Shown here: positions 11,201-21,802 of the stretch, piece by piece
Layout of the letters: each line of letters begins with the position of its first letter
How positions within the stretch are numbered: the first letter of the stretch is position 1
DNA from: Sophora flavescens
Lineage: Eukaryota; Streptophyta; Magnoliopsida; Fabales; Fabaceae
Length of the DNA: 64,000 nt
Assembly (NCBI GenBank): GCA_030762895.1
Contig: CM061062.1
Coordinates: forward strand, 138,801,104-138,865,103
Direction of reading: 5' to 3'
Notes under the pieces: generated by a model
What the model was told of the DNA's origin: nothing
The model's database searches: none
The model's input: only the letters and a program-made list of their open reading frames with translations
Translations under genes and position numbers: made by a program

Positions 11201-12341
11201 GCATGGAGATTTGTTTTGAGACATTCCTAATCTTGGTGATCCTATGGAAGAAATCAGTATTCCTATCTCCTTGAACATGCCAATCTAATCTGGATTTCTC
11301 CTTCCGGAATTCTTCTTGAAAGTGCAAAGCTTGTTGCAGTTCAGTTTGGGCTCTTTGTTCCTGCTCAAATAACAAATCTGACATTCCTGAGGAGTTAATT
11401 AGCTGCTGAATGCTATCTACTTTGGCCATGGCAGAAGCAACATTGGTGTTCACATTCCCAAAAGAGTCTCTATTCCAGCTTTTTAACCTTCCTTTCAGCA
11501 TTTTTAGCTTTTGAGACAGTATATACATAGGGCAACCTATTACCCCAGAGTTCCAAACCTCTTCGATTATCTTACTGCAGTCAGGATGAGATGCCCACAT
11601 TTTCATGAATTTAAAAGAAGAACTGAAATTCCTGTCCTCTCTCCTCAAAGATAAAAGCAAGGGATGATGATCTGACTTACTTCGAAGGAGTGTGCAGCAA
11701 GTAACACTAGACCAATAACTGAACCATTTGTCATTACAAACCACTCTATCAAGCCTTTTTTCTGTTAAAGCATTACCTCTTCTTCCATTAGACCAAGTGA
11801 ATTGAGCACCACGGGTCATAATGTGAGACAATTGACAACTATCAGACCAAAGCTTGAACTCCTCAGAAGCAATCTTCAAAGGCAAGCAACCACCCCTCTG
11901 TTCATGAGCACCGAGGACCACATTATAGTCTCCAATGAAGCACCATGGTCCATCATTAGCTTGCTGTAGAGTTAACAGTTCAGCCCACAACTCTCTCCTT
12001 TTGAGATAACTAGTGCTAGCATATATGGCAGAAATAAATACTTCCTGAGAATCTAACTTCAAAGAGAAGGAAACCTGCTGGTTAGAGCAAGCAATAACAG
12101 AAGGATGCAAAGTTTCATGACAAATACACCAAAGATTCGGCAAGAGAGAATTCCTATCATTAACTGCAAAAACTTTAAGATTCAGTTTCTTCCAAAACCT
12201 ATCAGGGAAGTGGTCAATGTTGATCCACGGCTCAGCAATGAAGATAAGCTCAGGCTTATCTGAAACCAAGAACTTCTTCAAAACTAACCTAGTATCAAGG
12301 TTGCCAATTCCTCTAACATTCCAGAAAAGGAGCTTCATCAT
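8205..12341 (-). pseudogene. LINE ORF2: endonuclease, reverse transcriptase, RNase H (disrupted)
   Basis: In family terms ORF2 nicks target DNA and copies the element RNA into it. Residues 1-487 (12341-10878) carry the AP-endonuclease fold: 'LLFWNVRGIG' at the start, 'FIGDYNVVLG', then 'SDHHPLLLSL'. A TAA at 10878-10880 with a frame change follows. The reverse transcriptase continues at 10878-10414 ('LVLIPKSQGADRVEDFRPIA' onward) to an in-frame TAG at 10414-10416, where the family has Gln before GDPLSP. It resumes at 10404-9826 with the catalytic 'YADD'. The linker (9555-9289, 'GDGADINFWNDLWL'), the zf-RVT cysteine region near 9110 and RNase H (9224-8205, including 'CNTDGAASG' and 'YAELMGAILA') lie in shifted frames. 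The start ATG overlaps the ORF1 stop by 4 nt. Confidence 0.9.
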
Positions 12342-13106
12342 GCAAAATTACTTGGACCAGCCCTATTCCGGGCCTTTGGTTTACCAGCCTTTGCTAGGGC
12401 AGTCTGTCTTTTCCTCAGTTTTTTCTTCTGAGATTTCGAAATGAACACTTCAAAGTTTCCTTGTTTAGACTGATCTTCAAGGCATTCCTCATCCACAGCA
12501 TTGTCTTCCTCCTCAGTACCATTGCACCAGAATTTAGACACAATCCTAATATCCTGCTAAGCCTGCTGGGGGAGATCATGCACAAGTGAAGGTATCACTG
12601 CATTAATACTCTGGGGAATAGAATTGACATTAAGATCTAAGCCCCCCATAGAATCAGAAACATGACTAATAGACTGCACTCCATTTCCAGTGTTTTCTGC
12701 ACCAACCAATGGAGTATGAAATCCAGGATCAGGTAAAACTCTGACTGACTGGGGAGATTCTGGATGAATGGATTCATCATAAACAGAAGTATTGCCATCC
12801 TCCGGAATTCCTTGTATATGTTCTGCATTATTGGCAATCTGCTGCAATACTGCATTATTCATTTCGGGAACACCAACATTGGTATCAGTCGAAACAATGA
12901 TAGGAACCTGATTACCACAGTCCAATGGAACCTGACCTGAAACATCCTGACCGATCACAAGATCAGGGATAACCCTATCTACATCTGGTTTCCTGGCAAT
13001 TGGATGTTTAGGAGTATAGGCAGATTTAGGTTTCTGGATAGGAGGCTGATCCTTTCGGGGTGCAGGATTGTTAAGATTTCTCCTACATTCCCCAGCAGCA
13101 TGCCCT
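12338..13106 (-). pseudogene. LINE ORF1, C-terminal part (truncated)
   Basis: ORF1 of plant L1 elements encodes an RNA-binding protein with a CCHC knuckle. Here only 'GHAAGEC' of the knuckle survives at the truncation point (near 13100). A Pro/Ser-rich spacer follows, then an in-frame TAG at 12557-12559, then the basic C-terminus 'SKSQKKKLRKRQ' ending with TGA at 12338-12340. The apparent upstream ATG at 13234 lies in Helitron sequence, so the longer reading frame is a chance fusion. Confidence 0.8.
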
Positions 13107-13110
13107 ATCG

Positions 13111-13426
13111 AGAGGCTAGAATATTTGGTCCTATTTCTAGCTCCAGTCGAGTGACGGGGTTTACTGTATGCCATGATAATGAACCTTTGGAAATCATAAT
13201 TGTTTTCTTCTAATTCTTCTATGTTGTTAGCCACGCTCTTTCTCCATTGTGGGCCTTAAAAAAATGGGGAAATCATTTTTATAATAATTTTGGTCAGCAA
13301 ATCAAATGGTTGCAAATAAATTTTTAGCAGATTTGATATTATGTACACTCTTTAATTCCTCCCTTCATTAACGATCAATGCATTCAACCACAACATTAAT
13401 CTCATCCAATTTAGCCACTTAATAAA
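13111..13426 (+). mobile_element. Helitron copy 3, right part
   Basis: It begins 'GAGAGGCTAGAATATTTGG', the same internal start point seen at 5263 and 7231. It runs to '...CCACTTAATAAA', directly followed by the next TC head. On its minus strand it carries a conserved coding-like stretch (EELEENNYDFQRFII) shared with the other copies. Confidence 0.65.
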
Positions 13427-14431
13427 TCTATAATATATACATAAGAGAATGCTGAACGATTTTACATATTGCAATTTTTACACGTGTCGCATTCTAATGA
13501 CTCCTCAATGAACAATATACACATGGCGCTCTCACAAATCACCATATTTCGACTCCTCAATTTCCTCCAAATAAATAGGTAAATTTAATATTGTAACATC
13601 AATCGTTTTTTATAGTAAATAATTTGCTTACAAAATCCTCAATCTGCCTTTAAGAATGATTATAGCAATAATTCAAAACTTGAACCAAAATAACTCCAAC
13701 AATGGCATTAATTCGAAAGAAAATCCCCCTTGCAAATCATCATATGTCCATAATAGGTTTAATACTATAATTATTGAAATATCCAAATTTGCTTATTACT
13801 CAAATTATTCAAAATTCAAAATGATGGATGGTAATCAGAATTAACACGCAATAAAGATTATAAATTTTAGAAAATTATAATTGGTGGACTATGAATATTG
13901 GATTACTCCTTTTTTTCATTTGTATTTTTTCTGTAGATTATTTCCTTCTATCACAGTTTGTTCGTGCATTGCCAGTCCTTATGTTCGTGCATTGGTAATC
14001 CATTTCTTATGTTTCTCTTTATCTCTCCCTCTCTCTGTTTTTTTTGTTATTTGTGATGAGGCTGATCATTGGTTAGTTGGTGTGTACATGCAGGGTTATA
14101 TCCGTGCTTCTTCTACATATTAGAGATGATTTCAATGATGTTTATTGGAAGGCATTGATACAACTACTCCACAATCTAGAAACACATTCTCATACTCAAC
14201 GTTAGTGTAATGTGCCATTTGACTCTATCAACTTTCTGAAACTACATTTCTTCATCCTCTTTCTTTTCTTTTCTTTTTTCTCATCTTAAATTCTAACATT
14301 ATATCTTTTTCCTTTTCCTTTGCTTAATTAGTTCTAACAATATTCCCATCAGAGAAAATTGAGTATAATAAGAAAAAACCAACTTACATGGTAGATTTAT
14401 TAGATTTGTTGGATTTTTTACATTGTTTTTT
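13427..14431 (+). mobile_element. Helitron copy 4 (cut by chromovirus sequence)
   Basis: It follows the unit from the TC head to 'GGATTTTTTACATTGTTTTT'. At about 14432 the sequence switches to chromovirus sequence, two bases before the gag ATG at 14434. The rest of the unit does not resume at the far side. Confidence 0.65.
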
Positions 14432-14433
14432 AC

Positions 14434-15311
14434 ATGGCAGGGATTGGAAGTGGAGGAGAGTCCACCGAGACTCTTCAGACTATCCGCGAGTTAGCATCCG
14501 TTCTGTTGCAGCAGGTGCAGCAGAATGCTCAGAGGGTACAGAGAGAGGCAGAGTTACAGGAGCGGCAGGATAGGAGGATAGCCGTCGATGCTGAGGATGC
14601 AGGATTGGCTACCTTTCTCAAAGGTAAGCCACCACAGTTTGGTGGAGAGTATGATCCAGAGCGAGCAGAGTGGTGGATTCAGGAGCTCGAGAAGATCTTT
14701 GATACTATGAGATGCAGAGATAATAGGAAGGTGACCTATGCCGCCTTCATGATGACCGGAGGGGCTGAGTCATGGTGGAGAGGCAAGAGGAGATTGTTAG
14801 AGGCTGAGGGCAGACTGATCAGTTGGGAGCTGTTCAGAGAGTGTTTCTTTGAGAAGTATTTCCCGCGATTAGTCAGACGCGAGAAGGAGAGAGAGTTCAT
14901 GAGTCTCCAGTAGGGAGACAGGTCTGTTGGTGATTATGCAGCCATATTTGAGGCCCTGATTCAGTTTTTGGAGTTCTATCAGAGGTTCCCAGATGAGGAT
15001 TGGATGTGCCGGAGGTTTGAGGAGGGTTTACGACACGAGCCGAGGAGGGATATAGCGCCCTTGGATATTTTGAGCTCTCCAGAGATGGTGGAAAGGGCCA
15101 GTGCTATTGAGAGCATGGACATGAGGCAGGCTGCAGAGCAGAGACAGCAGCGTAGTGGGGGCCCTATCAGAGCAGGTCATCAGAGGAGAGGTGATGGAGG
15201 TTCTCAGTGGAGGAGAGGACCATACATTAGACCAGGACAGAGCGCTCAGACATCTGCACCACCAGCACCACGGCTACTGATTACGAGAGAGGCGGCCCAT
15301 AGGGCCCAGGT
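14434..15311 (+). pseudogene. Chromovirus gag (capsid), disrupted
   Basis: Gag packages element RNA into virus-like particles. The first 159 codons include a glutamine-rich N-terminus and the retrotransposon gag core ('GGEYDPERAEWWIQELEKIF', 'GAESWW', 'WELFRECFFEKYFP'). An in-frame TAG at 14911-14913 replaces the first Gln after 'EFMSLQ'. The same frame continues from 14914 ('GDRSVGDYAA...') to about 15300. A frameshift then moves the zinc knuckle into the next frame. The ATG is chosen as the first Met of the open frame and lies two bases inside the Helitron junction. Confidence 0.88.
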
Positions 15312-15908
15312 GTGTTTGGGAGATGCGGAGGTCCGCATTATATCAGGGATTGCACAGATAGATCTGGTTGCTACGTCTGTGGCAAACCAGGACATTTTTC
15401 TAGGGATTGCCGACAGAGAGCGGTACAGCAGCAACCAGCAGCCGGCAGAGGAGCTGGTAATTCCAGAGGAGCCAATGGTTTCAAAGAAGGAGCTGGGAGA
15501 GGAGTTCCCGCAGCTGGACGACAGACGGCCAGACCTCAGGCCACGGGGAGAGTGTTTATAGTGAGAGGATCTGAGTCCTCTCAATCTGCAGATCTTATTC
15601 AAGGTATGTGTTTAGTATCTAGCAGACTCTCGCCTGTGTTGTTTGATTCAGGCGCTACACATTCTTTTGTGTCCCATGAGTGCGTAGATCATCTACATTT
15701 GCCCGTTTCTCAGCTACCATATACCTTGACAGTGTCCACCCCTACCAATGATCCTTTGATCACTATGTCTGTTTGCTTACAGTGTCCTGTAGTTATTGAA
15801 AATAGGGCATTCCTTGTAGATCTCATATGTTTGCCTATACAGCAGATAGACGTTATTCTTGGCATGGATTGGCTTTCGGCTAACCATGTAGTGTTAAACT
15901 GTGCCTGA
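15312..15908 (+). pseudogene. Chromovirus zinc knuckle and aspartic protease
   Basis: This frame opens with the CCHC knuckle 'CYVCGKPGHFSRDC' (near 15370-15410). It continues to the aspartic protease with the catalytic 'DSGATHSF' (near 15650) and 'ILGMDWL' near the end. It stops at a TGA (15906-15908), probably from an Arg CGA codon. The protease would cut the polyprotein. The upstream gag lies in another frame, so no intact polyprotein can be made. Confidence 0.88.
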
Positions 15909-15965
15909 AAGACTTTATCTTTTATTGAGACTTCTAGCATAGTATCCGCCAATGAAGGAGAAATC

Positions 15966-17432
15966 ATGAGGGGTGGCGGTTCTCAGCAGTATGTGATGCT
16001 TTTCTCTTTGGAAGCTAAGGAGACTTCGAGTATATATTCTCTACCTATTGCGAGAGAGTTTCCTGAGGTTTTCCCTCCTGATGTTCCAGCTTTGCCACCG
16101 GAGAGGGAGGTGGAGTTCGCTATAGATCTCATACCAGGGGCCGGACCTATATCAGTAGATCCTTATCGGATGTCGCCAGTGGAGTTGGCAGAGTTGAAGA
16201 AACAGTTGGATGACATGATGAAGAAGGAATTCATCAGACCGAGTGTTTCGCCTTGGGGAGCACCAGTATTATTTGTCAAGAAAAAGGACGGAAGTTCTAG
16301 GTTGTGCACGGATTATAGGTAGTTGAATAAAGTTACAATCAAGAACAAATATCTGTTGCCTAGGATAGATGATCTGATGGATAAGTTGAAGGGAGCTTCG
16401 GTGTTTTCCAAGATAGACTTAAGATCAGGATACCATCAGATTAGAGTGAAGAAGGAGGATATACCTAAGACCGCTTTTAGGACAAGGTATGGACACTACG
16501 AGTACCTAGTTATGCCTTTTGGTGTAACTAATACTCCAGCGGTGTTCATGGATTACATGAACAGAATCTTTAGACCGTTCCTTGACAAGTTTGTTGTGGT
16601 GTTTATATATGATATTCTTATCTACTCCCGTAGTCGGGAAGAACACGAGGAACATCTGAGAGTGGTGTTATAGGTGTTGAGAGATAGGCAGTTGTATGCT
16701 AAGCTATCCAAGTGTGAATTTTGGTTAGAGGAAGTACAGTTTCTAGGGCACGTAATCAACAAGAAAGGGATAGTTGTTGATCCAATTAAGGTAGAGGCCG
16801 TGATTAAGTGGGAGAGGCCTAAGTCGGTGAGTGAGGTGAGGAGTTTCCTAGGATTAGCCGAGTATTACAGGAGGTTCATCGAGGGTTTCTCGAAGATTGA
16901 GTTGTTTATGATGTAGTTAACGAGAAAAGGTACGACATTTGTTTGGACAGAGAAGTGTGAAGAGAGCTTTCAGAAGCTAAAGGAGAAGTTGACTACATAT
17001 CCTGTGCTAACGTTACCAGATCCATTAGGACAGTTTGATGTATACTGTGACGCGTCATATCAAGGATTGGGTTGTGTTATGATGCAAGAGGTAAGAGTTG
17101 TGGCTTATACTTCCCGACAATTGAGGGTTCATGAAAGGAATTACCCAACCCATGATCTGGAGTTAGCAGCCATAGTGTTCGCATTGAAGATATGGCGACA
17201 CTATCTCTATGGAGTTAAGTTTAATGTGTTCAGTGATCACAAGAGTTTAAAGTATTTTTTTGATCAGAAGGAGCTGAACATGAGGCAACATAGATGGATG
17301 GAATTCATTAAGGACTATGAGTTTGATCTTCAATACCATCCAGGAAAGGCTAATGTTGTGGCAGATGCACGAAGTCGAAAATCCTTGCACGTATCCGTAA
17401 TGATGGTGAAAGAGATGGAGTTGCTTGAATAG
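15966..17432 (+). pseudogene. Chromovirus reverse transcriptase and RNase H
   Basis: The frame matches the protease frame. The RT has 'LFVKKKDGSSRLCTDYR', 'DLRSGYHQI' and 'LSKCEFWLEEVQFLGHVI'. The active-site segment reads 'VVVFIYDILIYS', where this family normally has two Asp, so the first is lost (GAT to TAT). RNase H has 'YCDASYQGLGCVM', 'YPTHDLELAA' and 'FSDHKSLKYFF'. In-frame TAGs sit at 16320, 16671, 16914 and 17430, each at a position where the family usually has Gln. Confidence 0.9.
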
Positions 17433-17441
17433 TTTAGAGAT

Positions 17442-18344
17442 TTGAACCTAGGTATGGATTTGATTGAGGATAGAATATACTTAGGTATGATCACCATCAG
17501 TAGTGAGTTTTCGAGAGACCTTATGATTAAGCAGGGTCAGGATGAATATTTGGTGGATGTGAATCGAGGTATAGATGAGGGTAAGGTTTCAGAATTTAGA
17601 AGAGGATCAGATGGAGTGTTAAGGTTTAAGGATCGGATATGTGTGCCAGAGAACTTAGGGAGTAGGAAGATGATCTTAGAGGAGGCACATAAAAGTAAGC
17701 TGAGTTTCCACCCAGGAGCCACCAAGATGTACTAAGACTTGAAGAAGATGTTTTGGTGGCCAAAGATGAAGAAAGAAGTGGTGGAGTATATTCTATCATG
17801 TTTGGTATGTCAGAAAGCTAAGATAGAGCATCAAAAACCCGCCGGGTTGTTGCAGTCCTTGGATATCCCAGAGTGGAAGTGGGATAGCATAGCGATGGAC
17901 TTTGTGGTTGGATTACCACGAACTCCGAAGAGGTTTCATGCGATTTGGGTTATCATTGATAGGTTGACGAAGTGTGCTCACTTCTTACCTATTGGTGAGA
18001 GTTATAGTCTTGAAAGGTTGACCCGGATCTATATCAAGGAAGTAGTGAGGTTGCAAGGTGTGCCGTCGAGTATTGTCTCCGACCGAGATCCTAGATTTAC
18101 ATCTAGATTTTGGAGACAGTTACACGATGCTTTGGGAACAAAGTTGAGGATGAGTTCTGCTTATCATCCTCAGACGGATGGACAGTTTGAGAGAACAATT
18201 CAATCATTGGAGGATCTTTTAAGAGCTTGTGTACTGGAACATGTTGGCAGTTGGGACGAATTCCTACCATTGATTGAGTTCACATACAATAACAGTTTCC
18301 ACAGTAGCATCTGGATGGCAGGCTCTGTATGGGAGAAAGTGTAG
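17442..18344 (+). pseudogene. Chromovirus integrase
   Basis: The zinc-binding HHCC region is visible ('HPGATKMY' and 'CLVCQKAK'), split by a TAA at 17733-17735. The DDE core follows: 'DSIAMDFVVGLP', 'VSDRDPRFTS' and 'DGQFERTIQSLEDLLR', so all three acidic residues are present. The frame is lost at about 18315-18330, inside 'NNSFHSSIWMA', where a short deletion moves the C-terminal part to another frame. Confidence 0.88.
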
Positions 18345-18966
18345 GACTCCATTATGTTGGTATGAGACTGGTAAGAGCCAAGTGTTGGGTCCTGATGTGG
18401 TACAACAAACAATAGAACAAGTTAGGAAAATAACAGAGAAAATGAAGGAAGCCCAGGATCGGCAGAGAAGCTACAGTAACAAGAGGAGGAGACCCTTAGA
18501 GTTCCAAGAAGGTGATCACGTGTTCTTGAGAGTCACTCCGAAGACCGGAATTGGCAGAGTTATAAAGTCTAGAAAGCTCACTCCCCGATTCATTGGACCA
18601 TTTCAGATTCTTCGACGAATTGGTCTAGTAGCTTACCAGATAGCCTTACCGCCTTACCTTTCCGACCTTCACGACGTCTTCCATGTTTCCCAGTTGAGAA
18701 AATATTACCCCAATCCTTCTCATGTACTTGAGCCTGAGTCTATACAACTCCGAGAGAATCTAAAATATGAGGCTTTACCGGTTAAGATCGCAGATAGAAG
18801 GATTAAAGAACTCCGCGGTAGACATATTCCTTTGGTTAAGGTCATTTGGGATGAGATTACTGGAGATGCTACATGGGAGCGTGAGGCGGATATACAGCAG
18901 CAGCATCCACATCTTTTGAGGTACGTAAATTCCGTGGAAGGAATTTCTTTTAAGGGGGGTATATAA
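18318..18966 (+). pseudogene. Integrase C-terminus and chromodomain-type tail
   Basis: The frame beginning 'QALYGRKCRTPLCWYE' continues with 'RRRPLEFQEGDHVFLRV', 'LTPRFIGPFQILRRIG' and 'HDVFHVSQLRKY'. It then has the chromodomain-like 'VKVIWDEITGDATWERE'. Chromodomains of this group steer integration toward particular chromatin. The reading frame ends with TAA at 18964-18966, just inside the LTR start, so the stop codon overlaps the LTR. Confidence 0.85.
18952..18960 (+). promoter_or_regulatory. Polypurine tract of chromovirus
   Basis: 'AAGGGGGGT' lies directly before the LTR start, as expected for the plus-strand primer site. It overlaps the last codons of the polyprotein. Confidence 0.8.
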
Positions 18967-19683
18967 CATCCTATCTTTCGTGAAAAAAAAAATAGATATC
19001 TTAATTAGATGGGAATGAGGGTTAGATAAATTAAAATTATTTAAGAATCTAAACACATATGCAAGTTTAAAATAAAATTCAAGCACTTCAAAATTTTCAT
19101 TAGGCCAGCAACTCAATTTAAATCCTTAATTAAGGTGGTTTATCATTAACCAATTTACAAGATAATTAGTCTTGGATATAGGTCTTAATTATAGTTAACT
19201 AATTATGATTAATTTCACTCAAGTTTTACTCATCATGATTAATTAATACTAGTCCTAATTAACAATGCCCTAGTTACAAGTTTTAACCAAAATTAAATTA
19301 AGTTAAATAACTTTAACTCTATCAAATTTTGGTCACGGCAATTTTTGGTAAGTCACCTCCATCTCAAAAGAATGTGGCTGCATGATCTAAGGAGGCGCCA
19401 CCTCTTCCTTGTTAGTTTTCTTCATGCAGAAAAATTTCCTTGACTATAGTTTAACCACGCCACCTCCTCCTCATGCAAATTCTTCATGATATTTCATCCT
19501 TTGCTCCATGCACCTGCTTGCCAAATTGGTAACCTCATTCTTGCCTTTCCTTGATCGCCACTTAATTTGGCCTAGGTAATAGCTTGGGTGAGTCATATGT
19601 GACTTCACCATGAAGGATGTTTTATATTAAGTAAGTTAAGATAAAAGAAAAAAAAACGTCAGAATGTGTAAATAAATAGCATG

Positions 19684-19735
19684 AGAAAGAGAGAGAGAGA
19701 GAGAGAGAGTAAGAGAATTAGAGAGAGAGAGGCTG
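19684..19735. repeat. (GA)n-rich microsatellite in LTR
   Basis: Imperfect GA dinucleotides, in two blocks separated by a short interruption. Confidence 0.9.
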
Positions 19736-20286
19736 TGAGAGTGAAAGAGAAAATTCCAGAGAGAGTTCCGATCAATCCATTCGTCCTATCGAGAAATCGA
19801 TTATACCGTTGTGATCCCCGCGACGTCTACTTCATTATCCTATCTTCCTTTTCTCGATTAGGCTAAGGTAAGCCCATGTCCTTTTTATGCCGAAATGTCG
19901 TCGATGACGGTATTGAGGTTATCTTTCAATTAGTTTATCGGTTTTCAGTTCCGTCTTCAGATTTGAGTTACATGTAACGTGTGCTTCACAATGATGTGTT
20001 CAGGTGATTTTTTGGAGCCCCGGAGGGTGTAGAACTGTGCGTGGCAGATTTGAGGGAGTATAGGGAGTGTCCGTTTCTTTACTCCAGAGCTAGCCTAAGA
20101 CATCTCAGGTGGGGGAAAGAAACTATTTAACGTCGGAAACGACGCGGTTACATTTAATTAGATAATGGCGTAGGGCGACCCAAACCCTACACGAGAGCGA
20201 GTAATGGACAATGTCTATACCACATTGGGGACTACTCAGTGGTATCGATGATGATATAGAAATTGTGCGTTTATCGTCGATATGCT

Positions 20287-20287
<1 letters not shown>

Positions 20288-20348
<61 letters not shown>
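20288..20348. repeat. (AT)n microsatellite in LTR
   Basis: About 60 bp of uninterrupted AT dinucleotides. Confidence 0.95.
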
Positions 20349-20352
<4 letters not shown>

Positions 20353-20449
20353 TTATTACGTGATGATTGCCTGTTTGACTGGTTGATTTGATCTTGGTAC
20401 TTGATGTATGATATCATGAGTGTTGTAATTATTTTTGAAAGTGTTTATA

Positions 20450-20575
20450 CTTATTATTATTGTTGTGATTATTATTATTATTATTGTGATTATTATTATG
20501 AGTATTATTATTATTATTATCATCATCATTATTATTATTATTATTATTGTTGTGATTATTATTATTATATTTTGG
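20450..20575. repeat. (TTA)n-type trinucleotide array
   Basis: ATT/TTA triplets with GTG, CAT and TGT interruptions. It yields a false poly-tyrosine reading frame. Confidence 0.9.
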
Positions 20576-21742
20576 TATTTATTATTTGGAAATGATATTA
20601 TGATATGATGACGATTATGATGATAGGATGGGTGTAATGATTGTGCTTAGAGGATTGAGTAAATCATAAGTTATGTTGAGACACGAGGATGTATTTGGGG
20701 ATTGCATACGAAATGTGATAGCAGTGCCCAATCGAGATGATTATCGTGAGATGAGGTTGAGATTAATGAGATGAGATTATTTTGAGGTTATCTATGAGAT
20801 TATGATGACCGGTTAGGGCACTAGGGTGTGACCTGAAACATGGTCTGTGATATGAGGGACCTGAAACATGGTCGAGTGGGGTCTATGCCTCGGAGGGAAA
20901 ATTCTCGGGGATAGGCTAACGGCAGACCGTCGAGAGATGATTTCATTTTAGTCACAACTATAGTTCATGCATTGCATGAGCACCCTGGATTGTGGTCTAG
21001 AGGTGTGCACCGGGTTGTGTAGCTATAGTGCCATTGCTTTGCATGGGCACTCTCCATCCACGGACAAGGGTGTGCGCCGGGGACTCTGGGACGTGTCGAT
21101 TATATTGTTGTGATATCCGGATATGGCCGATACCTGAGGAGATTATTCATACAGCATTTGCATTGCATCATGATGGAGGGTAGAGGAAAGATCCTAGATG
21201 TGGATTGAGGGTGATTGTGTTACATATATTTATACTTAAGAGACGGATGTTTAGTGTGCCGTTATTTAATTAAATGTTGCTAAACCCTATCCACGTTTGA
21301 TGTTTTATGGTTTTTTATCATATGTCTTCTCTATATTGTATATGTTTCTTTTTTTGTGATCGTGATGAGAAGATCCTACGGGGGAGCCAGCTATAGAGGA
21401 GCTTGATGGGACCTCGTATGCGCCAGACGTTGGAGGACGAGCAGTGGATCCTCATAGTTGAGTACAGAGTCTATGGCCAGCGCGTCTCGTCTCTTTAGGA
21501 TGTTGTTTTTATTTTCTGTTTGATTATCAGTTTGTACACTTTGGGATCCGACTGATGGGATTACCTCTACTGTACTGTATCAGGACTTGAGGTGTATATG
21601 TATTGTATGTATGTATGTATATATGTTGTGTATATTTTAAGTTTTAAATTTTCCGTTGTTTTAATATACTCGCTTAACGACAATAACGAAATTAAGTCTT
21701 AATATTTTGGGATTTTCTTTAATGGGACGTTGGGGCGTCTCA

Positions 21743-21802
21743 ATTAACGGTCAATGCATTCAACCACAACATTAATCTCATCCAATTTAGCCACTTTATA
21801 AA
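21743..21802 (+). mobile_element. Helitron fragment between chromovirus LTR and copy 5
   Basis: It is the last ~60 bp of a unit ('TAACGGTCAATGCATTCAAC' onward) and ends with the same '...CCACTTTATAAA' junction before the next TC head. It does not match the part of the unit interrupted at 14431, so the chromovirus is not a simple insertion into one copy. Confidence 0.65.

Larger units (their letters stand above)
8037..13110 (-). mobile_element. 5'-truncated L1-type LINE
   Basis: On the minus strand the order is the ORF1 C-terminal part, ORF2 with endonuclease, reverse transcriptase, a zinc-finger linker and RNase H, a 3' UTR, and a poly-A tail (poly-T at about 8034-8048). The 5' end is truncated inside the ORF1 zinc knuckle: 'GHAAGEC' remains but the first two cysteines do not. 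The length is about 5.1 kb. ORF2 is broken by at least one frameshift and one in-frame TAG, so the copy is dead, but domains are otherwise well preserved. It lies in Helitron copy 3, and I found no clear target-site duplication because the insertion coincides with a deletion. Confidence 0.92.
14432..21742 (+). mobile_element. Ty3/Gypsy chromovirus (Tekay-like), missing 5' LTR
   Basis: The order is gag, protease, RT, RNase H, integrase, chromodomain-type C-terminus, polypurine tract, one LTR. This is the canonical order of plant Tekay/Del chromoviruses. The 5' LTR, primer site and leader are absent: the element starts essentially at the gag ATG. The coding region carries seven in-frame stops and two frameshifts, and the first catalytic Asp of the RT active-site pair is replaced by Tyr. 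The copy is therefore inactive. Both ends abut Helitron sequence. Confidence 0.92.
18962..21742 (+). mobile_element. 3' LTR of chromovirus (2.78 kb)
   Basis: It starts 'TATAACATCC', a decayed form of the TGTAACACCC start typical of these plant LTRs, and ends '...GGGGCGTCTCA' just before Helitron sequence. It holds a GA-rich microsatellite (19684-19735), an AT run (20288-20348) and a TTA-type array (20450-20575). The open frame of poly-Tyr at 20401-20595 is an artefact of that array. Confidence 0.8.

Noticed and set aside
12557..13234. 225-codon frame starting MANNIEELEENN as one gene
   Set aside because: It fuses Helitron sequence to a truncated LINE ORF1 across an insertion junction.
15246..15602. 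118-codon minus frame
   Set aside because: Antisense shadow of the gag/protease region.
20401..20595. Poly-Tyr open frame
   Set aside because: Translation of a TTA-type microsatellite inside an LTR.
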